From assembly GCF_016862275.1 (NCBI RefSeq), contig NZ_BOMQ01000059.1, forward strand, positions 1 to 64,000: a stretch of 64,000 nt of DNA, written 5' to 3'. The notes beneath the pieces were generated by a model. It was not told where the DNA came from. It saw only the letters and a list, made by a program, of their open reading frames with translations, and searched no databases. The DNA is from Actinoplanes nipponensis (GTDB taxonomy: Bacteria > Actinomycetota > Actinomycetes > Mycobacteriales > Micromonosporaceae). The position numbers were made by a program, and so were the translations under genes. Below are positions 48,232 through 56,874 of this stretch, piece by piece (the first letter of the stretch is position 1; each line of letters opens with the position of its first letter).

Positions 48232-49529
48232 CCAGGATCCTCGCCGTCGACGTGCACGACGTCCGGTTCCCGACGTCGCTGACCGGCGACGGCTCCGACG
48301 CGATCAACCGCGGCGACTACTCCGCCACCTACGTGGAGCTGCGCACCGACGGCCCGCACGTCGGCGCCGGCTTCACCTTCACCAACGGCCGCGGCAACGA
48401 GCTGACCTGCGCGGCGGTCCGGGCGCTGAGCCACCACGTCGTCGGCCGGACGCTGAGCGAGCTGGCCGCCGCCCCCGCCGCGTTCGTCCGGAGCCTGACC
48501 GCCGACCCGCAGCTGCGCTGGCTCGGCCCGGAGAAGGGCGTGCTCCACCTGGCGACCGGCGCGCTGGTCAACGCGGTGTGGGACCTGCGGGCCAAGTCGG
48601 CCGGCGCGCCGCTGTGGCAGCTGCTGGCCGAGCTGTCCACCGAGGAGCTCGTCGCCTGCGTCGACTTCCACCACATCAGCGACGCGCTCACCCCGGCCGA
48701 GGCGGCGGCCATCCTGGACCAGGGCCGGGCCGGCCTGGCCGACCGGCTCGGCGAGGTGTCGCGCGACGGGCTCGCCTCGTACACCACCTCGGTGGGCTGG
48801 CTGGGCTACCCGGACGACAAGGTCCGGGCGCTGGCCCGCGAGGCGTACGCCGGGGGCTGGCGGGCGATGAAGATGAAGGTCGGCGGCGACCTGGACGACG
48901 ACGTGCGCCGGGCCGGGATCATCCGGGACGAGATCGGCCCGGACGCGCTGCTGATGATGGACGCCAACCAGGTGTGGGACGTCGACGAGGCGATCGCCGC
49001 GATGACCCGGCTGGCCGCGTTCCGCCCGTACTGGATCGAGGAGCCGACGCACGCCGACGACGTGCTGGGCCACGCCCGGATCCGGCGCGCGGTCGACGAG
49101 CTCACCGGCGGCACGTGCCGGGTGGCCACCGGCGAGGTCGCGGCCAACCGGGTGATCTTCAAGCAGCTGCTGCAGGCCGAGGCGATCGGCGTCATGCAGG
49201 TCGACGCCTGCCGGGTCGCCGGGGTCAACGAGGTGCTGGCCGAGCTGCTGATGGCGGCCAAGTTCGGCGTGCCGGTCTGCCCGCACGCCGGCGGGGTCGG
49301 GCTCTGCGAGCTGGTCCAGCACCTGGCCGTCTTCGACTACCTGCGGGTCGGCACGACACGGGAGGGACGCATGATCGAGTACGTGGACCATCTGCACGAG
49401 CACTTCGAGGATCCGGTACGCACCCGCGAGGGCCGCTACCTGCTGCCGGACCAGCCGGGTTACAGCGCCACCATGCGCCCCGCCTCGATCGCCGAGTTCT
49501 CCTTCCCCGGCGGCCCGGCATGGCGGTGA
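48228..49529 (+). CDS. L-fuconate dehydratase-like enolase superfamily protein
   Basis: This 433-residue protein matches the FucD/ENOSF1 group of the enolase superfamily, which dehydrates L-fuconate and similar sugar acids to 2-keto-3-deoxy acids. Key features are LRWLGPEKGVLHLATGALVNAVWDL, the catalytic-Lys motif MKMKVGGD, metal ligands in MDANQVWDVD, IEEPTHADD and ATGEVAANR, and the His in CPHAGGVGL. The GTG at 48228 overlaps the uxaC stop (GTGA). In this operon it may act on another aldonate such as mannonate or galactonate; the family is known to be promiscuous. Confidence 0.85.
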   Translation: MTRILAVDVHDVRFPTSLTGDGSDAINRGDYSATYVELRTDGPHVGAGFTFTNGRGNELTCAAVRALSHHVVGRTLSELAAAPAAFVRSLTADPQLRWLGPEKGVLHLATGALVNAVWDLRAKSAGAPLWQLLAELSTEELVACVDFHHISDALTPAEAAAILDQGRAGLADRLGEVSRDGLASYTTSVGWLGYPDDKVRALAREAYAGGWRAMKMKVGGDLDDDVRRAGIIRDEIGPDALLMMDANQVWDVDEAIAAMTRLAAFRPYWIEEPTHADDVLGHARIRRAVDELTGGTCRVATGEVAANRVIFKQLLQAEAIGVMQVDACRVAGVNEVLAELLMAAKFGVPVCPHAGGVGLCELVQHLAVFDYLRVGTTREGRMIEYVDHLHEHFEDPVRTREGRYLLPDQPGYSATMRPASIAEFSFPGGPAWR

Positions 49530-51010
49530 CCACCACGCCGCTGCTCGGGCTGGCCACCCTGAGCCGGCTGCCCGAGCAGTGCCGCCCACTGATCCGCCCC
49601 GGCGACGTCCCGGCCGGCATCGTCCACCTCGGACTCGGCGCCTTCCACCGGGCGCACCAGGCCGTCTACATCGAGGAGGCGATCGCCGCCGGCGGCGGCG
49701 ACTGGGGCATCGTCGGCGTGGCGCCGCGGTCCACCCGGGTCGTCGCCGACCTCACCGCCCAGGACCGGCTGTTCAGCGTGACGACGATGTCCGGCCCGAG
49801 CGCCGGCACCCGGGTGGTCGGCGCCCTGGCCGGGGTGCGGCACGCCGGCACGGACCCCGGCGCGGTGGTCGCCCTGCTGGCCGACCCGGCGATCCGGGTG
49901 GTGACGCTGACGGTCACCGAGAAGGGCTACCACCTCGACCCGTCGACCGGCCGGCTCACCGCGGACGCGCAGCTGCGGGCCGACCTGACCACGGCCCGCG
50001 CCCCGGTCACGGTGCCCGGGCTGCTGCTGCGGGGCCTGCTCGCCCGCTGCCGCGCCGACGCCGGCCCGATCGCGGTGCTCAGCTGCGACAACCTGCCCTC
50101 GAACGGGCGCCGGGTGCAGAGCCTGGTGGACCAGGCCCGGCGGCTGCTGCCGGGCGACCGGGCCGGCTTCGCCGAGTGGCTGGGCGCGAGCGTGACGTTC
50201 CCCGGGTCCATGGTGGACCGGATCGTGCCCGCGAGCACGCCGGCGACCCTGGAGCTGGCGGCCGCCGCGCTCGGCGCCCGGGACCTGGCCGGGGTGCACG
50301 GGGAGCCGTACCGGCAGTGGGTGATCGAGGACCGCTTCCCCGGCGGCCGGCCGGCCTGGGAGCGGGCCGGGGTGGTGCTGACCGACGACGCCGGCCCCTG
50401 GGAGCGGCTGAAGCTGCGCGCGCTCAACGGCGTGCACTCGGCGATCGCGTACCTCGGGGCGGTGGCCGGCCGGGAGACCATCGCGGCCGCGCTGGAGATC
50501 CCCGGGATGCGCGCGGCGATGGCGCGCTTCGTCGCCGAGGACGTGGCCGGCAGCTTCCAGCCGCCGCCCGGCGTCTCGATCGTCGGCTACGGCGAATCGG
50601 CGCTGGGCCGCTTCGCCGACCCGGCGATCGCGCACCGCACCCGGCAGGTGGCGATGGACGGCTCGCAGAAGCTGCCGCAGCGGGTGCTGCACACCATCGC
50701 CGACCGGCGGGCGGCCGGCGCGTCGCCGCGCTGGGCGGCGCTGGTCGTCGCGGCCTGGATGCGGTACGTCCAGGGCGTCGCCGACGACGGCCGGGTGCTG
50801 CCGCTCGACGACCCGCTGGCCGACCAGATCCGGGCCCGGCTGGCCGCCGCCAAGCCCGCGCCGGCCTGCGTGGCCGAGGCGCTGTTCGGGCTGGACACGG
50901 TGTTCCCGGCCGAGCTGGCCGCGGACGACACGGTGCGGGAGCTGGTCGTCGGCTGGCTGACCGAGCTGGACAAGCACGGCGTCGAGGCGACCCTGGCCGG
51001 TGCGGCATGA
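49520..51010 (+). CDS. uxuB: Fructuronate reductase-like mannitol dehydrogenase family protein
   Basis: This 496-residue polyol-specific long-chain dehydrogenase matches UxuB/UxaB/MtlD: GIVHLGLGAFHRAHQAVYIEEAI, the NAD-domain SCDNLPSNGRRVQSLVDQA, SVTFPGSMVDRIVP, EDRFPGGRPAWERAGVVLTDDAGPWERLKLRALNGVHSAIAY, with the conserved Lys412-type motif. Next to uxaC it likely reduces D-fructuronate to D-mannonate. Tagaturonate reduction is the alternative. The ATG at 49520 overlaps the preceding gene by 10 bp. A GTG at 49526 would give a 4-bp overlap and is also possible. Confidence 0.83.
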   Translation: MAVTTTPLLGLATLSRLPEQCRPLIRPGDVPAGIVHLGLGAFHRAHQAVYIEEAIAAGGGDWGIVGVAPRSTRVVADLTAQDRLFSVTTMSGPSAGTRVVGALAGVRHAGTDPGAVVALLADPAIRVVTLTVTEKGYHLDPSTGRLTADAQLRADLTTARAPVTVPGLLLRGLLARCRADAGPIAVLSCDNLPSNGRRVQSLVDQARRLLPGDRAGFAEWLGASVTFPGSMVDRIVPASTPATLELAAAALGARDLAGVHGEPYRQWVIEDRFPGGRPAWERAGVVLTDDAGPWERLKLRALNGVHSAIAYLGAVAGRETIAAALEIPGMRAAMARFVAEDVAGSFQPPPGVSIVGYGESALGRFADPAIAHRTRQVAMDGSQKLPQRVLHTIADRRAAGASPRWAALVVAAWMRYVQGVADDGRVLPLDDPLADQIRARLAAAKPAPACVAEALFGLDTVFPAELAADDTVRELVVGWLTELDKHGVEATLAGAA

Positions 51011-51041
51011 CCGCGGTGCGGCCGGGGCGCGGGGGTACGGC

Positions 51042-52238
51042 GTGACGGCGGCGGTGGCGCTGATCGGCGCGAACGGGCACGGCCGCTCGCACCGGCGGCG
51101 GATCGCCGAGCTGGAGCGGACGGGGTCGGTGCGGTTGGTGGCGCTGGCCGACGTACAGCCGATCGAGCCGGACCCGCCGGTCCCGGCCGGCGCCGCGGTC
51201 TTCACCGACCACCGCGAGCTGCTCGCCACGGCCGCCCCGGACGTGGTGGTGATCTGCACGCCGCCGCACACCCACCTGCCGATCGCCCTGGACGCCCTGG
51301 CCGCGGGCTGCGACGTGCTGCTGGAGAAGCCGCCGGTGCCGACGGTCGAGGCGCACGCGACGCTGCAGGCGGCGGTGGTGTCCTCGGGCCGGTCGTGCCA
51401 GGTCGGCTTCCAGGCGCTCGGCTCGCTGGCCGCGCAGACGCTGTTCGACGCGGTGGCCGCGGGCCGGCTGGGCCGGCTGGAGAGCGTGGCGACGGTCGCG
51501 TCCTGGCGGCGCGACGACGCCTACTACGCCCGCGCGCCGTGGTCCGGCCGGCGCGTCGTCGACGGCCGGCCGGTCCTCGACGGCGCGCTGGTCAACCCGT
51601 TGGCGCACGCGGTGATGCAGAGCCTCGCGGTGGCCGCGGCGGCGGGCGCGGGCGCCCCGGTGCGGCTGGCGGCCGAGCGGTACCGCACCCGCGACATCGA
51701 GGTCGACGACACGGCGTTCGCCCGGATCACCTTCGCCGGCGGGCTGCGGATGATGGCGGCGGTGACGCTGGCCGGGGAGGACTTCGTCGCCGGCTCGGTC
51801 ATCGTGACCGGCGCCGCCGGACGGGCCGAGCTCGAGTACCCGACCGACCGGCTGGACCTGCCCGGGCTGACGGGCCCGCCGGGCCGCATCGACCTGCTGG
51901 AGAACCTGATCGCGCACCGGCGGGACCGGTCCGGGGTGCCGCTGGTCGCGCCGCTGGCCCGGACCGCGGCGTTCACGGCGGTGGCGCAGACGCTGACCGG
52001 GCCGGGGGCGGCGCCGCCGGCGCTGATCGACGAGGCGTTCGTGGCGGCGGTGGGAACGGGACCGGAGCGGGTGCAGGTGATCACCGGGATCAACGCGGTG
52101 CTGCGGGAGGCCGCGGCGACGCTGAAGCTGCCCTCGGAATCGGGGGTGGCCTGGGCGGTGCCGGCGTACGAGGTGGACGTGCCGATCGCCGGACACCCGT
52201 ACGGGCACCCGCCACCCGGTTCCGTCGGGGAGTACTGA
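51042..52238 (+). CDS. Second Gfo/Idh/MocA family oxidoreductase
   Basis: This 398-residue dehydrogenase has VALIGANGHGRSHRRRI (Rossmann), VVVICTPPHTHLPIALDALAAGCDVLLEKPPVPTVEAH with the EKP motif, and GALVNPLAHAVMQSL in place of the usual GGxxxDxGxH catalytic region. It is most like the subgroup found beside PmoA/DUF6807 genes. The GTG at 51042, preceded by GGGGG, is preferred over an overlapping ATG at 51000. It is the last gene of the uronate operon; the PmoA gene normally expected next is instead 3.3 kb away behind a NACHT gene. Confidence 0.82.
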   Translation: MTAAVALIGANGHGRSHRRRIAELERTGSVRLVALADVQPIEPDPPVPAGAAVFTDHRELLATAAPDVVVICTPPHTHLPIALDALAAGCDVLLEKPPVPTVEAHATLQAAVVSSGRSCQVGFQALGSLAAQTLFDAVAAGRLGRLESVATVASWRRDDAYYARAPWSGRRVVDGRPVLDGALVNPLAHAVMQSLAVAAAAGAGAPVRLAAERYRTRDIEVDDTAFARITFAGGLRMMAAVTLAGEDFVAGSVIVTGAAGRAELEYPTDRLDLPGLTGPPGRIDLLENLIAHRRDRSGVPLVAPLARTAAFTAVAQTLTGPGAAPPALIDEAFVAAVGTGPERVQVITGINAVLREAAATLKLPSESGVAWAVPAYEVDVPIAGHPYGHPPPGSVGEY

Positions 52239-52290
52239 GCCGGATACTGACAGTGGTCACTGCATTGTCGGCACCCGAGGCGGTGGTTCG

Positions 52291-55200
52291 GTGGAGCGGG
52301 CATGGCGTACGGTCCTGGGGCTGCTGGTCGTCGTCGCGGCCCCCTGGATCGCGGTCTGGACCAGTCGCCTGCGGGAACGGCCGGGCCTGGCCCTGTTGCT
52401 GGCCCTGGCGTGGCTGGCCGTGGTGGTGGTCGGCTGGCTCTTCTGGAAGGTGGCGGCGGAGTCCCTGCACCGCCACCTCGGCCTGTGGTCCACCTCGGTC
52501 GACCGGTTCATCGATCAGCACCTGTCCCGCTACGGCAAGGTCTACGGCCAGTGGGTGATGGACTCCCGCCGGTTCCTGGACGCCAAGGGCCTCGCCACGG
52601 TGGGCACGTTCAGCCCGGAGATGGACGAGGTCTTCGTCGACGTCGGCCTCACCGCCCGGGCCCCCCGCCAGGTGCCGCCGGACCTGCTCGGCACCGCGCC
52701 GGTCGACAGCGCTCGGCGGCGCTCCATCTGGGACTTCCTGCACCAGGACGAGCCCGTGGTGCTCGCCGCGATCGGCGCGCCCGGCAGCGGCAAGACGACA
52801 CTGCTCAACCACGTGGCCCGGAGCACCGCGCGCACCGCCCCGGACCGGCGCCGGCCCATCCCCGTCCTCCTGCAGCTGCGCGACCACGCCCGGGCGGTGG
52901 CCGCCGAGCCGGGGATGTCCCTGCCCGAGCTGATCCGGCGCGCGCTGCCCCGCCTGGTCGTGGCCGAGCCGGCGGGCTGGTGGGAGAACCGGCTCACCCG
53001 GGGCAAGTGTGTGGTGCTGCTGGACGGCCTGGACGAGGTGGCCAACGCGGCCGAGCGCCGCGACATCGTGGCGTGGGTCAACCAGCAGATCGCCGTCTAC
53101 CCGCGCAACGACTTCGTCGTGACGTCCCGGCCGCACGGGTACCGGGACGCGTTCGTGGAGTCGGCGACCACGCTGCAGGTCCTGTCCTTCACGCCGGACC
53201 AGGTGCGGCGTTTCCTGCACGGCTGGTACCTGGCGGTCGAGCGCCGGGCCACCGGCACCACCGGCCGCGAGGTGGAGATGCTCGCCCAGGAGGCCGCCGA
53301 CGATCTTCTCGACCGGCTGGCCGCCTCGCCCGCCCTCTACGACCTGACCATCAACCCGCTGCTGCTGACGATGATCGCCAACGTGCACCGGTTCCGGCGG
53401 TCGCTGCCGAACAGCCGGGCCGATCTCTACGGCGAGGTCTGCCAGGTGATGCTCTGGCGGCGGCAGGAGGCCAAGCGGCTGGACCTGAACCTGCCCGGCA
53501 TCAGCAAGGAGCGGCTGCTCGCCTGGCTGGCGTACGAGATGATGCGGTCGGGCACCCGGGACATGAGCCGGCGGCAGCTGGTGGACGGCATCCGCCCCCG
53601 GCTCAAGCGGGTCTCCGCCGACGTCACCCCGGAGGACTTCATCAACGACGTCGGATCCAACGGCCTGCTCGTGGAGCGGGAACGGGAGCTGTACGCCTTC
53701 GCCCACCTGACCTTCCAGGAGTACCTGGCCGCCCGCTACCTGCAGGAGCACGGCCTCGAGCGGGTGCTGATCGAGGCCGTGGACGACCCCTGGTGGCGGG
53801 AGACCACACTGCTGTACCTGGCCGGGGCCGACGCCGACCCGATCGTGCGGGCCGCGCTGCGCTCGGGTACGCCGACCGCGCTGTCCCTCGCCTTCGAGTG
53901 CGCCGAGATCGGCGCCGAACTCGCCCCCGAGCTCCGGCAGCGCCTCACCGAGGTGCTGGCCGAGGGCTTCGACCCGGCGGCGAGCGTGGAGAGCCGGCGC
54001 CTGGTGGCCGGCGTGCTGGCCAGCCGGTATCTGCGCAGGCTGGTGCCCACGCCGGCCGGCACCCGGGTGTGTCCCGATCCGATCACTGCCGACCTCTACT
54101 GGATGTTCCGCAAGGACACCGGCGTGCCCGCACCGGACGGCCGGCCGGCCGTCCGGCAGAACGCACCCGTCCGGGGCGTGTGGAGCACCGACGCGGCCGG
54201 GTTCGTCCGCTGGATCAATGCCCTGACCACCGCCAACGGAAGCGGGACCCATCAGGGCGCGGGCCTGCTCTATCGGCTGCCGACCGCCGAGGAGCTCGAC
54301 ATGCTGGCCGCCGGGCCCGGTCCGGCCGCGCAGATCCTGCAGTCGCGGGCCCAGCGGGTGTGGAACACCACGGACGGCGTGAGCGCGCCGACCGTCTGGA
54401 CGTTGGCCGGCCGGCCGGCGGCCAACGTCGTCCCGACCGATGAGTTGCTCACCGCCGTGGTGGCCGACCTGCGCCCCTCGGGCGTGCTGGCTCAGCTGAT
54501 GACCGTGACGGCGATCGAAACCGCCGGCCGGCTCGCCCTGACCGGCCCCCCGATCCGGGCCGCGGCCGAGGAGCTGGCCCGCGGCATGATGGCGATCCGC
54601 TCCGGCCGCGACGCCGGCGGGCTGGAGAACTCCACGGCCCTGGACGACCTGCGCGGTCCCCTGGCCAAGGCCGGCGAGGCGGCCACCCTCCTCGGCCGGG
54701 CGCTGGCCGGCCTGCCCCGGATCAGCCCGGACGTGGCCGAGCAGTTGGAACTGGTGCTCGCCCGCCATCCGATCGCCCGCGCGGTGGAACACCTGGAGAA
54801 GGCGGCCTCGCTGGGACGCGACGTCGCCATCGCCCAGGAGTGGAACCGCGACCTGGGGGTGGACAGCGCCCTGCCGAACGCCCGGTCGATCCGCGACCGG
54901 GTGCGCCGGTCCCGCCAGCGGCTGCGGGAGCTCGCCGACACCATGGGGAGCCCCGCGCCGACGCTCTCGCCGCTGGAGCTGCGGCTGGGGCTGGACGCCG
55001 AGCCGCTCAGGTTCGCCGGCCGGGACCGTGCCGGCCCGTCCCCGAACGGCGCCCTGGGCACCAGCTTGCGCCTGGCCACGTCGGCGGTGCTGAAGCAGCA
55101 GGGCCCGGACGCCGATCGGGACGCGGCGACCCGGTTCGGCCTCGCCCTGCTGCGCTTCTCGGCCGCCACCACGCCGGAGCCCATCCCCGTCGACCTCGGC

Positions 55201-55512
55201 GAGCTGGCCGAGGTGGTGCGGCGCCTGCCGGACAGCGCGGTCCGCCGGTTCTCCTCGCCGGCCTGGGCCACCGCGGTGCTGCGGATGCTCCGGGAGGCCG
55301 CCGTGCCGGTCCTGGAGCGTCAGGCGCCGATGACCGAGGCCACGGCCACGGCCATCCGCGTGCCGGCGCTGATCCTGGCCGCCGAGGCGATCCACATCAA
55401 ACAGGAACCGCTGGCCCGCGACCTGCGGCACCTGGCCGCGGCGACGTGCCTCATGCGCCGCCGGGCGGCGGACGCCGGCCTGCTCGAGAGCCTGATCCTC
55501 GCGACCGCCTGA
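52291..55512 (+). CDS. Membrane-anchored NACHT NTPase with FGE-sulfatase-like segment
   Basis: This 1073-residue STAND NTPase begins with two hydrophobic segments (about 8-24 and 33-54) that anchor it in the membrane. The NACHT domain has Walker A GAPGSGKT (162-169), Walker B VVLLDGLDEV (241-250), sensor arginine motif VVTSRPHGY (276-284), NPLLLTMIANVH (355-366) and the winged-helix end LTFQEYLAARYL (473-484). Residues about 595-708 resemble a degenerate FGE-sulfatase/SUMF1 or C-type-lectin-like fold (VRGVWSTDAAGFVRWINALT, YRLPTAEELDML). The last 350 residues are helical and unassigned. Bacterial NACHT proteins are known antiphage sensors. The GTG at 52291 follows GAGGCGGTGG. It is convergent with the PmoA gene. 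Confidence 0.88.
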   Translation: MERAWRTVLGLLVVVAAPWIAVWTSRLRERPGLALLLALAWLAVVVVGWLFWKVAAESLHRHLGLWSTSVDRFIDQHLSRYGKVYGQWVMDSRRFLDAKGLATVGTFSPEMDEVFVDVGLTARAPRQVPPDLLGTAPVDSARRRSIWDFLHQDEPVVLAAIGAPGSGKTTLLNHVARSTARTAPDRRRPIPVLLQLRDHARAVAAEPGMSLPELIRRALPRLVVAEPAGWWENRLTRGKCVVLLDGLDEVANAAERRDIVAWVNQQIAVYPRNDFVVTSRPHGYRDAFVESATTLQVLSFTPDQVRRFLHGWYLAVERRATGTTGREVEMLAQEAADDLLDRLAASPALYDLTINPLLLTMIANVHRFRRSLPNSRADLYGEVCQVMLWRRQEAKRLDLNLPGISKERLLAWLAYEMMRSGTRDMSRRQLVDGIRPRLKRVSADVTPEDFINDVGSNGLLVERERELYAFAHLTFQEYLAARYLQEHGLERVLIEAVDDPWWRETTLLYLAGADADPIVRAALRSGTPTALSLAFECAEIGAELAPELRQRLTEVLAEGFDPAASVESRRLVAGVLASRYLRRLVPTPAGTRVCPDPITADLYWMFRKDTGVPAPDGRPAVRQNAPVRGVWSTDAAGFVRWINALTTANGSGTHQGAGLLYRLPTAEELDMLAAGPGPAAQILQSRAQRVWNTTDGVSAPTVWTLAGRPAANVVPTDELLTAVVADLRPSGVLAQLMTVTAIETAGRLALTGPPIRAAAEELARGMMAIRSGRDAGGLENSTALDDLRGPLAKAGEAATLLGRALAGLPRISPDVAEQLELVLARHPIARAVEHLEKAASLGRDVAIAQEWNRDLGVDSALPNARSIRDRVRRSRQRLRELADTMGSPAPTLSPLELRLGLDAEPLRFAGRDRAGPSPNGALGTSLRLATSAVLKQQGPDADRDAATRFGLALLRFSAATTPEPIPVDLGELAEVVRRLPDSAVRRFSSPAWATAVLRMLREAAVPVLERQAPMTEATATAIRVPALILAAEAIHIKQEPLARDLRHLAAATCLMRRRAADAGLLESLILATA

Positions 55513-55544
55513 CCGCGTCACCGTCGCCGCGGCCCGGCCGGCCC

Positions 55545-56339
55545 TCACCCGATGATCTGCTCCCGGGTCAGCTCGCCGTCGGCCACCAGCACGGTCAGGT
55601 CCCGCTCCAGCGGCGCCCCGGGCCGGACCACGACGGGCTTCTCCCAGGCCAGAGCCGCGCACACCCCGTTGTAGCCGCCCGCCCCGGTGCGGACGAACCA
55701 GCGGTCGTCGCCGCTCAGGCCGCGGAAGACCAGGGTGTACGGCCCCGGCCCGGTCAGCGCCACCCACGGCTCGTCGCTGCCGTTGACCTCTTCCTCGCCC
55801 GCCCGGGACGCCGTGAAAGCCGTGGCCGGGCCCGGGGTGGCACGCCAGAAGAAGCCGCCGTAGCCCGCGCCGCCGGGGCGGCCGTTGGTGGCCGGGCTGC
55901 CCAGCGTGACCTCGCCGGCCGCGCTCAGGGCGTACGAGAAGGACAGCTCCCAGCCCAGCGGGACCGCCCGGGCCGCCACCGCCCGGGTCTCGGTCAGCAG
56001 CGTCGCGCCGTGCGGGTCGAGCCAGCGCAGCCGCTCGCTGAAGCCGTCCGCGGCCCGGGCCAGCCACGCGTCGTGGGTGATCCGGCCGTGGTCGTCGAGC
56101 CACGTGTAGCCCTGGTCGCGCACGTACGTCCGGCCGCCCCACAGGTTGACGCCGTCGACGTCCTGCATCGCCACCGACACGCCCAGGTGCCAGCGGTGGT
56201 CCTCGGGCAGCAGGTCCGTCACCGGTACGCCGGCCAGCGTGCGCACCGGGTGCAGGTACGGCCGCGGACCGTTCAGCGGGTCGATCTCCGGCTCCGCGAC
56301 GTACTCCGCGACATCGACGTCTTCCACTGTCAGGCGCAT
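55545..56339 (-). CDS. PmoA/DUF6807 family protein
   Basis: This 264-residue protein matches the PmoA-like family (DUF6807), named by loose similarity to methane monooxygenase subunits; it has no such activity established. Motifs are RPYLHPVRTLAGVPVTDLLPEDHRWHLGVSVAMQDVDGVNLWGGRTY and the glycine-rich GSPATNGRPGGAGYGGFFWR, with beta-sandwich strand spacing. It usually lies next to a Gfo/Idh/MocA gene and a LacI regulator, where it may process a sugar-acid derivative. Here it is separated from the Gfo/Idh gene by the NACHT gene and points the other way. The ATG at 56339 is clear. Confidence 0.8.
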   Translation of the reverse strand: MRLTVEDVDVAEYVAEPEIDPLNGPRPYLHPVRTLAGVPVTDLLPEDHRWHLGVSVAMQDVDGVNLWGGRTYVRDQGYTWLDDHGRITHDAWLARAADGFSERLRWLDPHGATLLTETRAVAARAVPLGWELSFSYALSAAGEVTLGSPATNGRPGGAGYGGFFWRATPGPATAFTASRAGEEEVNGSDEPWVALTGPGPYTLVFRGLSGDDRWFVRTGAGGYNGVCAALAWEKPVVVRPGAPLERDLTVLVADGELTREQIIG

Positions 56340-56354
56340 GCCCCGGACGCTACC

Positions 56355-56803
56355 TCAGGCCGGGAAGAGCAGGTCCAGGTGGGCGTCGAGGGCCCCGAGC
56401 GCGCGCTCGGCGGTGTCGTCGTGCAGGCCGGCCGCCGCGGCCGGGCGCACCGCCGTGTACGCCAGGAAGGCGAGCGCCACCCGCCCGTTGTCGCGGCTCG
56501 GCCCGTCCAGCGGCAGCAGCGCGGTGATCATCGTGCGCAGCAGGAGCCGGGGTGGCGGGTCGGCCCCAGCGCGGCGAGCGCCTCGGTGACCCGCAGCGCG
56601 CTGCGTTCCCGCACGACGGACAGCGCGAACGCCATCATCTCGTCGCGGCTGTCGAAGTAGTGCTGCACCATCCCGGCCGAGACGCCGGCCCGGGTCGCCA
56701 CGTGGCGCAGGCTCACCGATTCCAGGCCCTGCTCGGCGGCCACCCGCATCAGCGCGTCCGCGATGAGCCGGCGGCGTTGCTCGGGGTCAACCTACTTGGG
56801 CAT
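56355..56803 (-). pseudogene. TetR family regulator with early stop and frameshift
   Basis: The typical TetR N-terminus would read MPK-x-VDPEQRRRLIADALMRVAAEQG, but codon 4 is TAG (56792-56794), where relatives have Lys or Gln. The helix-turn-helix follows intact (HVATRAGVSAGMVQHYFDSRDEMM). Around 56540-56560 the frame shifts: the HTH frame ends at CCAR*, while the expected C-terminal domain (LLLRTMITALLPLDGPSRDNGRVALAFLAYTAVRPAAAAGLHDD, ending DLLFPA) continues one frame over and stops at 56355. Two independent lesions argue for real decay rather than one sequencing error, though a translation start at 56749 could give a truncated protein. Confidence 0.75.
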
Positions 56804-56874
56804 CGGTACGCCTTGCGCACCGTCTCGACGGCGTCCCAGCCGATGAAGACGCCGAGGATGGGCTTGACCAGGCC
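56804..56874 (-). other. Possible gene-end remnant upstream of the TetR pseudogene
   Basis: Read on the minus strand, the space between the end of the dihydrolipoyl dehydrogenase gene and the TetR start spells GLVKPILGVFIGWDAVETVRKAYR. It is ORF-like, looks like real protein sequence and has no start. I suspect the end of a deleted neighbouring gene, but I cannot identify it. Confidence 0.3.

Noticed and set aside
48228..49529. Calling the enolase a mannonate dehydratase from its position next to uxaC and uxuB
   Set aside because: Sequence motifs match the L-fuconate dehydratase/ENOSF1 group; position alone does not justify the change.
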